Shown here piece after piece: positions 55,581 to 64,000 of a stretch of 64,000 nt of DNA (position 1 is its first letter; every line of letters begins with the position of its first letter). The notes beneath the pieces were generated by a model. It made no database searches and was not told where the DNA came from. It saw only the letters and a program-made list of their open reading frames with translations. Origin of the DNA: Xanthomonas campestris pv. phormiicola (GTDB lineage: Bacteria; Pseudomonadota; Gammaproteobacteria; Xanthomonadales; Xanthomonadaceae); assembly GCA_025666215.1 (NCBI GenBank), contig CP102593.1:1811001-1875000 (forward strand), in the 5' to 3' direction. The position numbers and the translations under genes are program-made.

Positions 55581-57518
55581 TCAGAAGGTTTCGAAATTGG
55601 CTTCGTCCGGCGCATCGCCGGCCATCGCGAGCTGGCTTTCGGCGACCCGCACGGACGGCTTGCGTGCCGGAGCGCGCGCAGGCTGCGCCGGCCTGCGCGC
55701 GGCCGCCGGCGCGGCGCGGCGCGCCGGCGGTCGCACGGTGTCGAGCTTGAAGAAGCTCATCAGCTGCTGCAGCTGCTCGGCCTGGCCGCTCATCTCCTCG
55801 GCGGTGGCGGCCAGTTCTTCGGAATTGGACGCCGCCTGCTGGGTGGTCTGGTTGAGCTGGCCGATCGCGGTGTTGATCTGGTTGACGCCCGAGGCCTGTT
55901 CCTCGGAGGCGGCGGTGATTTCCTGCACCAGGTCGGAGGTGCGCTTGATCGACGGCACCATCTGGTCGAGCAGCTTGCCGGCGTTCTCGGCCAGTTCGAC
56001 GCTGGAGCTGGCGACGTCGCCGATCTCCTGCGCGGCGACCTGGGCGCGCTCGGCCAGCTTGCGCACTTCCGCGGCGACCACGGCGAAGCCCTTGCCGTGT
56101 TCGCCGGCGCGCGCCGCCTCGATCGCGGCGTTGAGCGCGAGCAGGTTGGTCTGGTAGGCGATGTCGTCGATGATGCCGATCTTGTGCGCGATCTGCTTCA
56201 TCGCCTGCACCGTGGCGCGGACCGACTCGCCGCCGTCCATGGCCTGGCTGGAGGCCTTGCTGGCCATGCCGTCGGTGACCTTGGCGTTCTCGGTGTTCTG
56301 CCCGATCGAGGCGGTCATCTGCTCGATCGCGGCGCTGGTCTCTTCCACGCCCGCGGCCTGCTCGCTGGCGGCCTGGCTCAGCGACTGCGCGGTGGCGCTG
56401 ACTTCCTCCGAGGCGCTGGCCAGCGCCTCGGCATTGCCGTTGACCTCGCCGACCACCTGCGACAGGCGCGCGATGGTGTCGTTGACGTAGTTCTTCATTT
56501 CCGCATAGGCGCCGTCGTAATTCTTTTCGATGCTCCGGGTCAGGTCGCCTTCGGCCATCGCGCCCATGACCCGCACCACGTCCTGGATGCTGTCGCCGGT
56601 GGTCTGCACCAGATCGTTCAGGCCCTGGCCCATCTCGCGCTGGAAGCCGTCCAGCCCGTCCAGGGCGATCCGCTCGGAGAAGTCGCCGCGGTTGGCGGCC
56701 TGGACCGCGCGGCGCTGGCCGTCGATGACCAGCTTCAGCCGCTCGACCATGCTGCGCATCGCATACAGCGCGCTGCCGCCGTCGTTGGCGCGGACCTTGA
56801 CGTCCAGCGCCAGGTCGCCCTGCGCCACCTTGTTGGCGATCTCGGCCACGTAGGCCGGCTCGCCGCCGAGCAGGCGCATCAGCCCGCGCACGATGAACAC
56901 CGAGATGCCCGCGCCGAGCAGCACGCACAGCGCGATCACCGCGATGATCCAGCTGCGCGCGCTGGCGTACAGCGCATCGCCCTGCGCGCTGGAGGCTTCG
57001 CCGCCCTTGACGTTGAGGTCGACCAGCTTGTCCAGGATCGCCGAGGAGGCGTCGAACAGGGTCTGCTGTTGACCGTTCAGCAGTGCCATTGCTTCGCTGG
57101 TCTTCAGATCGCGCGACAGCTGCAGCACCTGCTTGTGCAGCGCCAGGTATTCGCCGAACTTGTGCGCGAACTCGTCGTAGTCGGCCTTTTCCTCGGGCGA
57201 GGAGATCAGCTTGACGTAGTGGTCGCGATTGCTCGCGTACTCCTCCAGGATCTTCTCCATCTCCTGATCGAACTTGGCCATTTCCTTCGGGTCTTCGCTG
57301 ATCACATGCTGCAGCTCGGCCACGCGCAGGTCGGAGGTGTTGGTGTTCATCTGCTGGATGTAGCGGATGCTGGGCATCCAGTTCTGGGCCATATCGGTCG
57401 AGGACTGGTTGACCTGGGCCAGTTTGTTCGTGGCGAACAGGCCCATGCCGAGCATCAACAGCAAGACCAGGGCGAAGCCGAGGCCGATTCTTGTACCTAT
57501 TTTCATGTTGGCGAACAC
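55581..57518 (-). CDS. Methyl-accepting chemotaxis protein 1 with periplasmic four-helix bundle
   Basis: A 645-residue receptor. TM1 is at about residues 10-29 ([20 protein letters not shown]). A periplasmic four-helix bundle (4HB_MCP type) spans about 30-190, and TM2 about 192-212 ([20 protein letters not shown]). A HAMP region and linker lead to the signalling domain with hairpin tip [20 protein letters not shown] flanked by methylation helices. The tip core [41 protein letters not shown] is intact. The C-terminus DEANFETF resembles a CheR/CheB tether. The start is GTG at 57518 or ATG at 57506 (MKIGTRIGL); neither has a strong ribosome site. Confidence 0.95.
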   Translation of the reverse strand: MFANMKIGTRIGLGFALVLLLMLGMGLFATNKLAQVNQSSTDMAQNWMPSIRYIQQMNTNTSDLRVAELQHVISEDPKEMAKFDQEMEKILEEYASNRDHYVKLISSPEEKADYDEFAHKFGEYLALHKQVLQLSRDLKTSEAMALLNGQQQTLFDASSAILDKLVDLNVKGGEASSAQGDALYASARSWIIAVIALCVLLGAGISVFIVRGLMRLLGGEPAYVAEIANKVAQGDLALDVKVRANDGGSALYAMRSMVERLKLVIDGQRRAVQAANRGDFSERIALDGLDGFQREMGQGLNDLVQTTGDSIQDVVRVMGAMAEGDLTRSIEKNYDGAYAEMKNYVNDTIARLSQVVGEVNGNAEALASASEEVSATAQSLSQAASEQAAGVEETSAAIEQMTASIGQNTENAKVTDGMASKASSQAMDGGESVRATVQAMKQIAHKIGIIDDIAYQTNLLALNAAIEAARAGEHGKGFAVVAAEVRKLAERAQVAAQEIGDVASSSVELAENAGKLLDQMVPSIKRTSDLVQEITAASEEQASGVNQINTAIGQLNQTTQQAASNSEELAATAEEMSGQAEQLQQLMSFFKLDTVRPPARRAAPAAARRPAQPARAPARKPSVRVAESQLAMAGDAPDEANFETF

Positions 57519-57609
57519 GGGAGTGATCTCTTGAGGATGAAATGTAAGAGCCGTCCGGAACGCGGGCGGTGGTTGTTCGGGGGACTGCAGTCAGGGCGCC
57601 GCGGCCGTT

Positions 57610-59337
57610 TCAGAAGCTGTCGAAGTGGGCCTCGTCCGGCGGCGACACCAGCGCCAGCCCGCCCTCGCCGTAGCTGAAGGTGCGTGCCCGCGCCGGCGCC
57701 GTCTTCCTGCCGGCGCGCGGCACCGCGACCGGCCGCCGCGGCGCCGCGGTCTGGTTGGTGCGGAAGAAGCTCATCAGCTGCTGCAGCTGCTCGGCCTGGT
57801 TGCTCATTTCCTCGGCGGTGGCGGCCAACTCCTCGGAGTTGGATGCGGCCTGCTGGGTGGTCTGGTTGAGCTGGCCGACCGCCGCATTGATCTGGCCGAC
57901 GCCGGAGGTCTGTTCCTCGGAAGCGGCGGTGATCTCCTGCACCAGGTCGGAGGTGCGCTTGATCGAGGGCACCATCTGGTCGAGCAGCTTGCCGGCGTTC
58001 TCGGCCAGCTCGACGCTGGAGGTGGCGACGTCGCCGATCTCCTGCGCGGCGACCTGGCTGCGCTCGGCCAGCTTGCGCACTTCCGCGGCGACCACGGCGA
58101 AGCCCTTGCCGTGCTCGCCGGCGCGCGCCGCCTCGATCGCGGCGTTGAGCGCGAGCAGGTTGGTCTGGTAGGCGATGTCGTCGATGATGCCGATCTTGTG
58201 CGCGATCTGCTTCATCGCCGCGACCGTGGAGCGCACCGCTTCGCCGCCCTCGATGGCTTCGCGCGCGGCCTTGGCGGCCATGCCGTCGGTGATCTTGGCG
58301 TTCTCGGTGTTCTGCGCGATCGAGGCGCTCATCTGTTCCAGCGATGCGCTGGTCTCCTCCACGCCCGCGGCCTGCTCGCTGGCGGCCTGGCTCAGCGACT
58401 GCGCGGTGGCGCTGACTTCTTCCGAAGCGCTGGCCAGCGCCTCGGCGTTGATGTTGACCTCGCCGACCACCTGCGCCAGGCGCGCGACGGTGCCGTTGAT
58501 GCTGTCGCACAGTTCCTTCAGCTGGCCCTGGCAAGCGATGTTGGCGGTGCGGGTCAGGTCGCCGTCCTCGATCGCCCTGAGCACCTGCCGCGCTTCGTTC
58601 AGCGGGCCGATCACCGCGTCCAGGGTCTGGTTGATGCCGTCGACGATGCGGCGGAAATCGCCGTGGTGCAGGCCGGCCTCCGCGCGCACGTCGAGGCGGC
58701 CGGCGCCGGCCGCCTCGGCCAGCAGGCTGGTGTCGCGGATCAGCGCGCGCAGGTGGGCGCGCACCTGTTCGATGGTCTCGTTGATGAACGCCTTCTTGCC
58801 GGGGAAGCTTTCCAGCGGCGCGTCGAAGTTGCCGCGGCCGAATTCGGCAATGCAGGCCATGGCCTTCTTCTTGACCGCGATATGGCCGCCGACCATGCGG
58901 TTGATGCCTTCGGCCATGGTGCGGAAGTCGGCATCGAAGCGCTGGCTGTCGATGGTCGCATCGATGTCGCCGGCGTCGTGTTCGCGCGACATGCGTTCGA
59001 TCTCGGCGCCGACCTGGCGCACGCTGCCCTGCACCTGGCGCAGCGCCAGCAGGATCTCGCAGGCCTGGTCGTTGCGCATGGTCGGCATCACCACCTCGAA
59101 ATCGCCGCGGGCGAAGCGCGCCAGGGTGGCGGTGCCGATCCGCAACGAGCGGCTGGCCGCATGCACCGCGTAACCCAGCACCGCGGCGCCGACCGCCGCC
59201 GCGGCGAGGCCGAGCGCGAGCGTCTGCCCGGGTGGCAGCGCCAGCGCGAAACCGGTTGCGCTCGCTGCCAACGGCAACAGGACGGCAACGGCGAAGCCAG
59301 TCCATAGCTTGGAAGAGAGCGAGATCGCGTTGGACAT
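57610..59337 (-). CDS. Methyl-accepting chemotaxis protein 2 without periplasmic domain
   Basis: A 575-residue receptor. Two close TM helices (about 12-34 and 39-60) leave almost no periplasmic part. One 90-residue HAMP-like module is at about 111-200 ([20 protein letters not shown] through [20 protein letters not shown] to [20 protein letters not shown]). A further HAMP region is followed by the signalling domain with the standard hairpin ([31 protein letters not shown]). The C-terminus is DEAHFDSF. The layout suggests sensing of intracellular or membrane/energy cues rather than external ligands. Confidence 0.94.
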   Translation of the reverse strand: MSNAISLSSKLWTGFAVAVLLPLAASATGFALALPPGQTLALGLAAAAVGAAVLGYAVHAASRSLRIGTATLARFARGDFEVVMPTMRNDQACEILLALRQVQGSVRQVGAEIERMSREHDAGDIDATIDSQRFDADFRTMAEGINRMVGGHIAVKKKAMACIAEFGRGNFDAPLESFPGKKAFINETIEQVRAHLRALIRDTSLLAEAAGAGRLDVRAEAGLHHGDFRRIVDGINQTLDAVIGPLNEARQVLRAIEDGDLTRTANIACQGQLKELCDSINGTVARLAQVVGEVNINAEALASASEEVSATAQSLSQAASEQAAGVEETSASLEQMSASIAQNTENAKITDGMAAKAAREAIEGGEAVRSTVAAMKQIAHKIGIIDDIAYQTNLLALNAAIEAARAGEHGKGFAVVAAEVRKLAERSQVAAQEIGDVATSSVELAENAGKLLDQMVPSIKRTSDLVQEITAASEEQTSGVGQINAAVGQLNQTTQQAASNSEELAATAEEMSNQAEQLQQLMSFFRTNQTAAPRRPVAVPRAGRKTAPARARTFSYGEGGLALVSPPDEAHFDSF

Positions 59338-59413
59338 GCCGGCGTACCTGTACGTGGTGGAGTGGCGAGCGCCGTGCGTGGTGCGACCGGTGCGGGACGG
59401 ATGACGGTTGGAC

Positions 59414-61798
59414 TCAGAACGTTTCGAAAGCGGCTTCGTCGATGCGCGCGGCCGCGACCGGCGCGAATGCGCGCGACCGTGCTCCGCTCGGGACAGCGAC
59501 CGGCGCGCGCCGCGCCAGCAGAGCAGGGGCGGACGCCGCCTTGGTGGCGCCGGTCCTGAAAAAGCCCATGAGCACCTGCAGTTGTTCGGCCTGACTGTTT
59601 ACTTCTTCGGCCGTGGCGGCCAATTCTTCAGCGTTGGCGGCCGATTGCTGCGTGGTCTGGTTGAGCTGGACCACCGCGCAGTTGATCTGGCCCACCCCGG
59701 AGGTCTGTTCCTCGGAGGCGGCGCTGATCTCCTGCACCAGGTCGGAGGTGCGGCGGATCGACGGCACCATTCCGTCGAGCAGGCGCCCGGCGCTTTCCGC
59801 CAGCTCCACGCTGGATCCGGCCACCTCGCCGATCTCGTGCGCGGCGACCTGGCTGCGCTCGGCCAGCTTGCGCACCTCCGCGGCGACCACGGCGAAGCCC
59901 TTGCCGTGTTCGCCGGCGCGCGCGGCCTCGATCGCGGCGTTGAGCGCGAGCAGGTTGGTCTGGTAGGCGATGTCGTCGATGATGCTGATCTTCCTGGCGA
60001 TCTCCTTCATCGCCGCGACCGTGGCGCGCACCGCCTCGCCGCTCTCGGCGGCTTCGCGCGAGGCCTTGGCGGCCATGCCGTCGGTGACCTTGGCGTTGTC
60101 CGAATTCTGCGAGATCGAGGCGGTCATCTGCTCCAGCGACGCGCTGGTCTCCTCCACGCCGGCCGCCTGCTCGCTGGCCGCCTGGCTCAGCGACTGCGCG
60201 GTGGCCGACAACTGCTCGGAGGCGCTGGCCAGGGTCGCGGCATTGCCGTTGACCTCGTTGACGATGCCGGTGAGCTTGTCGATGGTGGCATTGACGTAGC
60301 GCTGCATGTCGGCGAACGCGCCTTCGTAGTGGCCCTGCACCTGGCGGCTGAGGTCGCCGTCGGCGACCGCGCCCATCACCTTGATCACGTCGGCGACGCT
60401 GCGCAGGTTGCCGCGCGCCTGCTCGATGGTGTCGTTGATGAAGGCCTTCTTGCCGGGTAGCTGCGCCAGCGGCGCGTCGAAATTGCCGCGGCCGAACTCG
60501 GCGACCACGCCCATCGCCAGTTTCTTGACCGCGATGTGCGCGGCCACCATCTGGTTGATGCCGCTGCCCATCGCGCCGAAGTCGCCTTCGAACTTGGCGG
60601 TGTCGATGACCACGTCGATATCGCCCTTGTCGTGCTCGGCGGACATGCGGTTGATTTCGGCGATCAGGTGCTTGAAGTTGCCGCGCACATGCTCGATGGT
60701 GTCGTTGATGAAGGCCTTCTTGCCGGGCAACGGCGCCAGCGGCGCGTCGAAGTTGCCGTGGCCGAACTCGGCGACCACGCCCATCGCCAGCTTCTTGACC
60801 GCGATGTGCGCGGCGACCATCCGGTTGATGCCGTCGCCCATCGCGTGGAAGTCGCCTTCGAATTTGGCGGTGTCGATGACCACGTCGATATCGCCCTTGT
60901 CGTGCTCGGCGGACATGCGGTTGATCTCGGCGATCAGCTGCTTGAAGTTGCCGCGCACATGCTCGACGGTGTCGTTGATGAAGGCCTTCTTGCCGGGCAA
61001 CGGCGCCAGCGGCGCGTCGAAGTTGCCGCGGCCGAACTCGGCCACCACGCCCATCGCCAGTTTCTTGACCGCGATGTGCTCGCCGACCATGCGGTTGATG
61101 CCGTCGGCCATGCCACGGAAGTCGCCCTGGAACTGCGCGCTGTCGATGACCGCGTCGATGTCGCCGGCCTCGTGCTGGTCGGACATGCGCCGCATTTGCG
61201 CATTCAGACCGGTCAAGTTGCGGCGCACCTGCTCGATGGTGTCGTTGATGAAGGCCTTCTTGCCCGGGAACGCGGCCAGCGGCGCAGCGAAGTTGCCGCG
61301 GCCGAATTCGGCCACGCAGTCGATCGCCTGCCTGTTCGCGCTCATGTGCGCGCCGACCATCCGGTTGATGCCGTCGGCGAGGGCGCGGTGCGCGCCCGCC
61401 CAGCGTGCCGCGTCCAGCAGCACGTCGCAGTCGCCTGCCGCGTGCGCGCTGGCCATGTGGCCGACGTCGGCATGCAACTGGCGCAGATCGGCCTGCGCCG
61501 TGCGCAGCAGCTGCGCCACCTCGTTGTCGGCTGCGCCCGCGGCCGGTGCGATCCGCTCCAGCTCGCCGCGCACCAGCGCGTCCAGCCCGGCGGTGGCCAG
61601 GTTCAGCGTGCGCGCCGCGGCGAGCGCGGCCCAGCCCAGCACGCCGGCGCCGGCCAGCGTCGCGGCCGCGACCAGGGCCAGCGCGGCACCTTGCGAGAGG
61701 GGCAGCAGCAGGGCAACGGCGGCGGCAGCGGCGGGCAGGGCGACGGCGATGGCCGTCGTGGTCAACAAGGTGGTCGCGATCCGTGAGCGATGAGACAT
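59414..61798 (-). CDS. Methyl-accepting chemotaxis protein 3 with four tandem HAMP-like modules
   Basis: A 794-residue receptor. TM helices are at about 9-33 and 38-62, with no periplasmic domain. Four consecutive 90-residue modules occupy residues 111-200, 201-290, 291-380 and 381-470, each with an [12 protein letters not shown] half and an [20 protein letters not shown] half. A HAMP ([20 protein letters not shown]) and the signalling domain follow. The C-terminus DEAAFETF is a tether-like pentapeptide. It is probably a poly-HAMP intracellular sensor. It lies 64 bp after cheA in the operon. Confidence 0.94.
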   Translation of the reverse strand: MSHRSRIATTLLTTTAIAVALPAAAAAVALLLPLSQGAALALVAAATLAGAGVLGWAALAAARTLNLATAGLDALVRGELERIAPAAGAADNEVAQLLRTAQADLRQLHADVGHMASAHAAGDCDVLLDAARWAGAHRALADGINRMVGAHMSANRQAIDCVAEFGRGNFAAPLAAFPGKKAFINDTIEQVRRNLTGLNAQMRRMSDQHEAGDIDAVIDSAQFQGDFRGMADGINRMVGEHIAVKKLAMGVVAEFGRGNFDAPLAPLPGKKAFINDTVEHVRGNFKQLIAEINRMSAEHDKGDIDVVIDTAKFEGDFHAMGDGINRMVAAHIAVKKLAMGVVAEFGHGNFDAPLAPLPGKKAFINDTIEHVRGNFKHLIAEINRMSAEHDKGDIDVVIDTAKFEGDFGAMGSGINQMVAAHIAVKKLAMGVVAEFGRGNFDAPLAQLPGKKAFINDTIEQARGNLRSVADVIKVMGAVADGDLSRQVQGHYEGAFADMQRYVNATIDKLTGIVNEVNGNAATLASASEQLSATAQSLSQAASEQAAGVEETSASLEQMTASISQNSDNAKVTDGMAAKASREAAESGEAVRATVAAMKEIARKISIIDDIAYQTNLLALNAAIEAARAGEHGKGFAVVAAEVRKLAERSQVAAHEIGEVAGSSVELAESAGRLLDGMVPSIRRTSDLVQEISAASEEQTSGVGQINCAVVQLNQTTQQSAANAEELAATAEEVNSQAEQLQVLMGFFRTGATKAASAPALLARRAPVAVPSGARSRAFAPVAAARIDEAAFETF
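60389..61468. repeat. Four 270-bp direct repeats within MCP3
   Basis: Coding repeats at 61199-61468, 60929-61198, 60659-60928 and 60389-60658. The last two are almost identical at DNA level (for example the block around 60891-60900 and 60621-60630), while the first is most diverged. Exact 270-bp period. Confidence 0.92.
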
Positions 61799-61862
61799 GG
61801 CAGCGGTTCCTGGCTAGCGTCTATGAATGGCGTGGGTGCGCAAGCGCACCCGCGGGGCGGCG

Positions 61863-63911
61863 TCAGGCCGCCAGCGAATCGGTGGAGGGTTCGACTTGCG
61901 ACAGCAGCGAGGGCACGTCCAGGATCAGCGCGACACCGCCGCTGCCGAGGATGCTCGACCCGCTGATGCCCTTGACCCCGGCGAACACCTTGGCCAGCGG
62001 CTTGATCACGGTCTGCCATTCGCCCAGCAGCGTGTCCACCACCAGGCCGAAGCGCTGCGCGCCCTGGCGGATCACCACGATGCTCTCGCGCGGCGGCGGC
62101 GCGCCGGCGATGCCGAACAGCGAACGCAGGCGCACGTACGGCAGCACCCCGCCGCGCAGGTCGATGTAGTCGCTCTGGTAGTTCGGCGCGAACTCCACGC
62201 ATTCCTCGACCACGTCCAGCGGCACCACGAACACCGACTTGCCCACGCCGACCTGGAAGCCGTTGATGATCGCCAGGGTCAGCGGCAGCCGCACCGAGAT
62301 GGTGGTGCCCACGTCCTGCTGGCTGCTGATGTCCACGCTGCCGCGCAGCGCGGCGATGTTGCGCTTGACCACGTCCATGCCGACGCCGCGGCCGGACAGG
62401 TTGGTGACCTTCTCGGCGGTGGAGAAGCCCGGCTCGAAGATCAGCGCGAACACCTCGCGGTCGGACAGGCTGCGGCCGGGCTCGATCAGGCCGCGCTCCA
62501 GCGCCTTGGCCAGGATCCTGTCGCGGTTCAGGCCGCCGCCGTCGTCGCTGATCTGGATGACCACGCTGCCCGAATCGTGGAACGCGTTGAGCCGGACCGT
62601 GCCGCGCACCGGCTTGCCGCGCGCCTGGCGCAGTTCGGCCGGCTCGATGCCGTGGTCCATCGCGTTGCGCACCAGGTGGGTCAACGGATCGGCGATCTTC
62701 TCCACCACCGACTTGTCCAGCTCGGTGTCCTCGCCGTTGACCACCAGCACGATGTCCTTGCCCAGTTCGCGCGCCACGTCGTGGACCACGCGGTGGAAGC
62801 GGCTGAAGGTGCCGCCGATCTTGACCATGCGCAGCTGCAGCGCGCTCTCGCGCACGTCCTCGACCAGCCCGGCCAGGATCGAGGTGGATTCGAGCAGTTG
62901 CGCGTCGCCGGTGCGCTGCGCGTTGGCGCCGGTGCTGGCGACGGCGATGATCAGTTCGCCGACCAGGTCGATCATGCGGTCGAGCTTGTCGGCATCGACG
63001 CGGATCGAGCCGCCCTCGCTGCGTGCGGCCGCGGCGGCCTTGGCCGGCGGCGCCGGCGCGGAAGGAGCCGCGGCTGCGGGCGCGGCCGGCACCGCCGCCG
63101 GCTCCGGGCTGCCGAAGTTGGCGAAGTCGTCGGCGTGGCCGTGGCCGCCGGCCTCGGCGACCAGCAGCGGCAGCTCCAGATTGGCGGCATCGCCGTGCGG
63201 ATCCACCGCCAGCACCTGCAGCTCGCAGTCGTCGCGGACGAATTCGAAGATGTCCTCGATCGCCGATTGCTGCGCGTCCGAGCGCAGCAGGATGTCGAAG
63301 CCCAGGTAGCAGGCTTCCGGGTCCAGCTCCGGCAGCGCCGGCACGCGCTCGTGGCGGGTGCGGACCGCCTCCAGCGTGCCCAGGCTGCGCAGGCAGCGGA
63401 TCAGGTGCAGCGGCGAGTTGCCGAAGCGCAGCGCATCGGGGAACAGCTGCAGCGAGATCCGCCAGTAGCCGGTCTGCGCCGCGGTGGTGGCCACGACTGC
63501 GGCGGCGGCCGGCGCGGCGCTCGGCTGCAGATAGGTCTGCAGGCGCGCCAGCAGCGGCTCGCCCTCGGCGGCGAGCACCGCTTCGTCGGCTTCGGCGCCG
63601 GCCGCCGCTTCCACCAGCGCGTGGATGTGGTCGCAGCAGGCCAGCATCAGCTGGATCAGCTCCGAGTCCAGCGCCACCGCGTTCTCGCGCACCAGGTCCA
63701 GCACGCTCTCCACGACATGGGTGAAGCCGACCAGTTGCGCCAGGTCGAACAGGCCGCCGGAGCCCTTGATGGTGTGCGCGGCGCGGAAGATGGCATTGAC
63801 CGCGTCCGGGCCGGCTTCGCCGCGTTCGGCTTCCAGCAGGTTGCGTTCCATGTCCTCGAGCAGGTCGCGGCTCTCGGCGATGAAGGTCTGCAGCAGTTGA
63901 GCGAGATTCAT
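61863..63911 (-). CDS. cheA: CheA chemotaxis histidine kinase
   Basis: A 682-residue kinase. An HPT domain carries phospho-His H46 in IFRAAHTIKGSGGLF. A middle region (about 145-255) is unlike E. coli P2, and an Ala/Pro-rich linker lies near residues 270-300. The dimerisation helix is KLDRMIDLVGELIIA; the ATP site has LTHLVRNAMDHGIEP (N box), ISDDGGGLNRDRI (G1), FEPGFSTAEKVTNLSGRGVGMDVVK (G2). The C-terminal CheW-like regulatory domain has VPLDVVEECVEF. It phosphorylates CheB, CheY-type proteins and probably the REC-EAL regulator. It starts 13 bp after the upstream gene stop. Confidence 0.97.
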   Translation of the reverse strand: MNLAQLLQTFIAESRDLLEDMERNLLEAERGEAGPDAVNAIFRAAHTIKGSGGLFDLAQLVGFTHVVESVLDLVRENAVALDSELIQLMLACCDHIHALVEAAAGAEADEAVLAAEGEPLLARLQTYLQPSAAPAAAAVVATTAAQTGYWRISLQLFPDALRFGNSPLHLIRCLRSLGTLEAVRTRHERVPALPELDPEACYLGFDILLRSDAQQSAIEDIFEFVRDDCELQVLAVDPHGDAANLELPLLVAEAGGHGHADDFANFGSPEPAAVPAAPAAAAPSAPAPPAKAAAAARSEGGSIRVDADKLDRMIDLVGELIIAVASTGANAQRTGDAQLLESTSILAGLVEDVRESALQLRMVKIGGTFSRFHRVVHDVARELGKDIVLVVNGEDTELDKSVVEKIADPLTHLVRNAMDHGIEPAELRQARGKPVRGTVRLNAFHDSGSVVIQISDDGGGLNRDRILAKALERGLIEPGRSLSDREVFALIFEPGFSTAEKVTNLSGRGVGMDVVKRNIAALRGSVDISSQQDVGTTISVRLPLTLAIINGFQVGVGKSVFVVPLDVVEECVEFAPNYQSDYIDLRGGVLPYVRLRSLFGIAGAPPPRESIVVIRQGAQRFGLVVDTLLGEWQTVIKPLAKVFAGVKGISGSSILGSGGVALILDVPSLLSQVEPSTDSLAA

Positions 63912-63924
63912 GAGCCGGCGCCGG

Positions 63925-64000
63925 TCAGTGGAAGGTGTCGCTGGCGCCGGGCGCGAGCGTGTCGCGCAGGCCGAGCAGGTCGAGCGCGTCGTTGACCGGC
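63925..64000 (-). CDS. C-terminal fragment of the gene upstream of cheA (possibly STAS domain)
   Basis: Only the last 24 codons are visible, ending ALDLLGLRDTLAPGASDTF-His and a stop 13 bp before cheA. The LLGL end would suit a STAS-domain protein, a common cheA neighbour, but the fragment is too short to be sure. Confidence 0.4.
   Translation of the reverse strand, partial: PVNDALDLLGLRDTLAPGASDTFH

Overview
The window is about 64 kb of very GC-rich, densely coding DNA. Its gene content points to Xanthomonas or a close relative in the Xanthomonadaceae. The strongest markers are a fused aspartate kinase/diaminopimelate decarboxylase, the MurL-MurD2 route for putting D-glutamate into peptidoglycan, a type IV secretion antibacterial effector with the Xanthomonas C-terminal secretion domain, and 7-nt GGGAATC/GGGACTC repeats of a kind I associate with this group. 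The genus is an inference from these markers; the species is not resolved. No tRNA, rRNA, CRISPR array or prophage was seen.

Layout. 1-4.7 kb: the suf iron-sulfur operon (Rrf2 regulator, sufB, sufC, sufD, sufS; minus strand), with sufS cut by the window edge. 4.8-11.3 kb: small housekeeping and envelope genes (SET-domain protein, PfpI-like amidotransferase, DUF1439 protein, DUF3861 protein, M23 peptidase, DUF533 protein, HU with a histone-H1-like tail, OsmC, glycine-zipper protein). 11.4-20.7 kb: PhzF, lysAC, murL-murD2, dienelactone hydrolase, polyprenyl diphosphate synthase, ssb. 20.8-23.1 kb: a TetR regulator facing two decayed genes (an LpxR-like lipid A deacylase and an extended SDR). 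23.1-31.9 kb: a peptide-use cluster of two secreted S9 peptidases, a POT transporter and an OPT transporter. 32.1-45.6 kb: DUF819 membrane protein, T4SS lipase effector with an ankyrin immunity candidate, HAD phosphatase, cstA-ybdD, two pirins, secreted hypothetical proteins, endonuclease V, gpmA and a SHOCT protein. 45.6-50.1 kb: an L-arabinofuranoside locus (GH127, GPH symporter, divergent AraC regulator), then a phospholipase D-like protein. 51.8-64 kb: a large minus-strand chemotaxis operon (cheA, three chemoreceptors, cheW, a REC-EAL regulator, cheR, cheB).

Repeats. Three families shape the intergenic DNA. The first is a palindromic repeat built on GCGACTTCAGTCGC. The second is a 98-99 bp MITE with 17-bp terminal inverted repeats; it occurs twice, and both copies sit at the same TTCA step of that palindrome. 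The third is the 7-nt repeat family, usually found as two facing arms. These repeats also enter coding sequence: four GGGACTC units lie inside murD2, a repeat unit carries the stop codon of the dienelactone hydrolase gene, and the palindrome plus MITE supply the 3' end of a secreted-protein gene.

What stands out. The most unusual items are the MITE/palindrome target specificity, the T4SS effector-immunity pair, the chemoreceptor with four near-identical 90-residue HAMP-like modules, the shared C-terminal pentapeptides of the three receptors, and the c-di-GMP phosphodiesterase embedded in the che operon.
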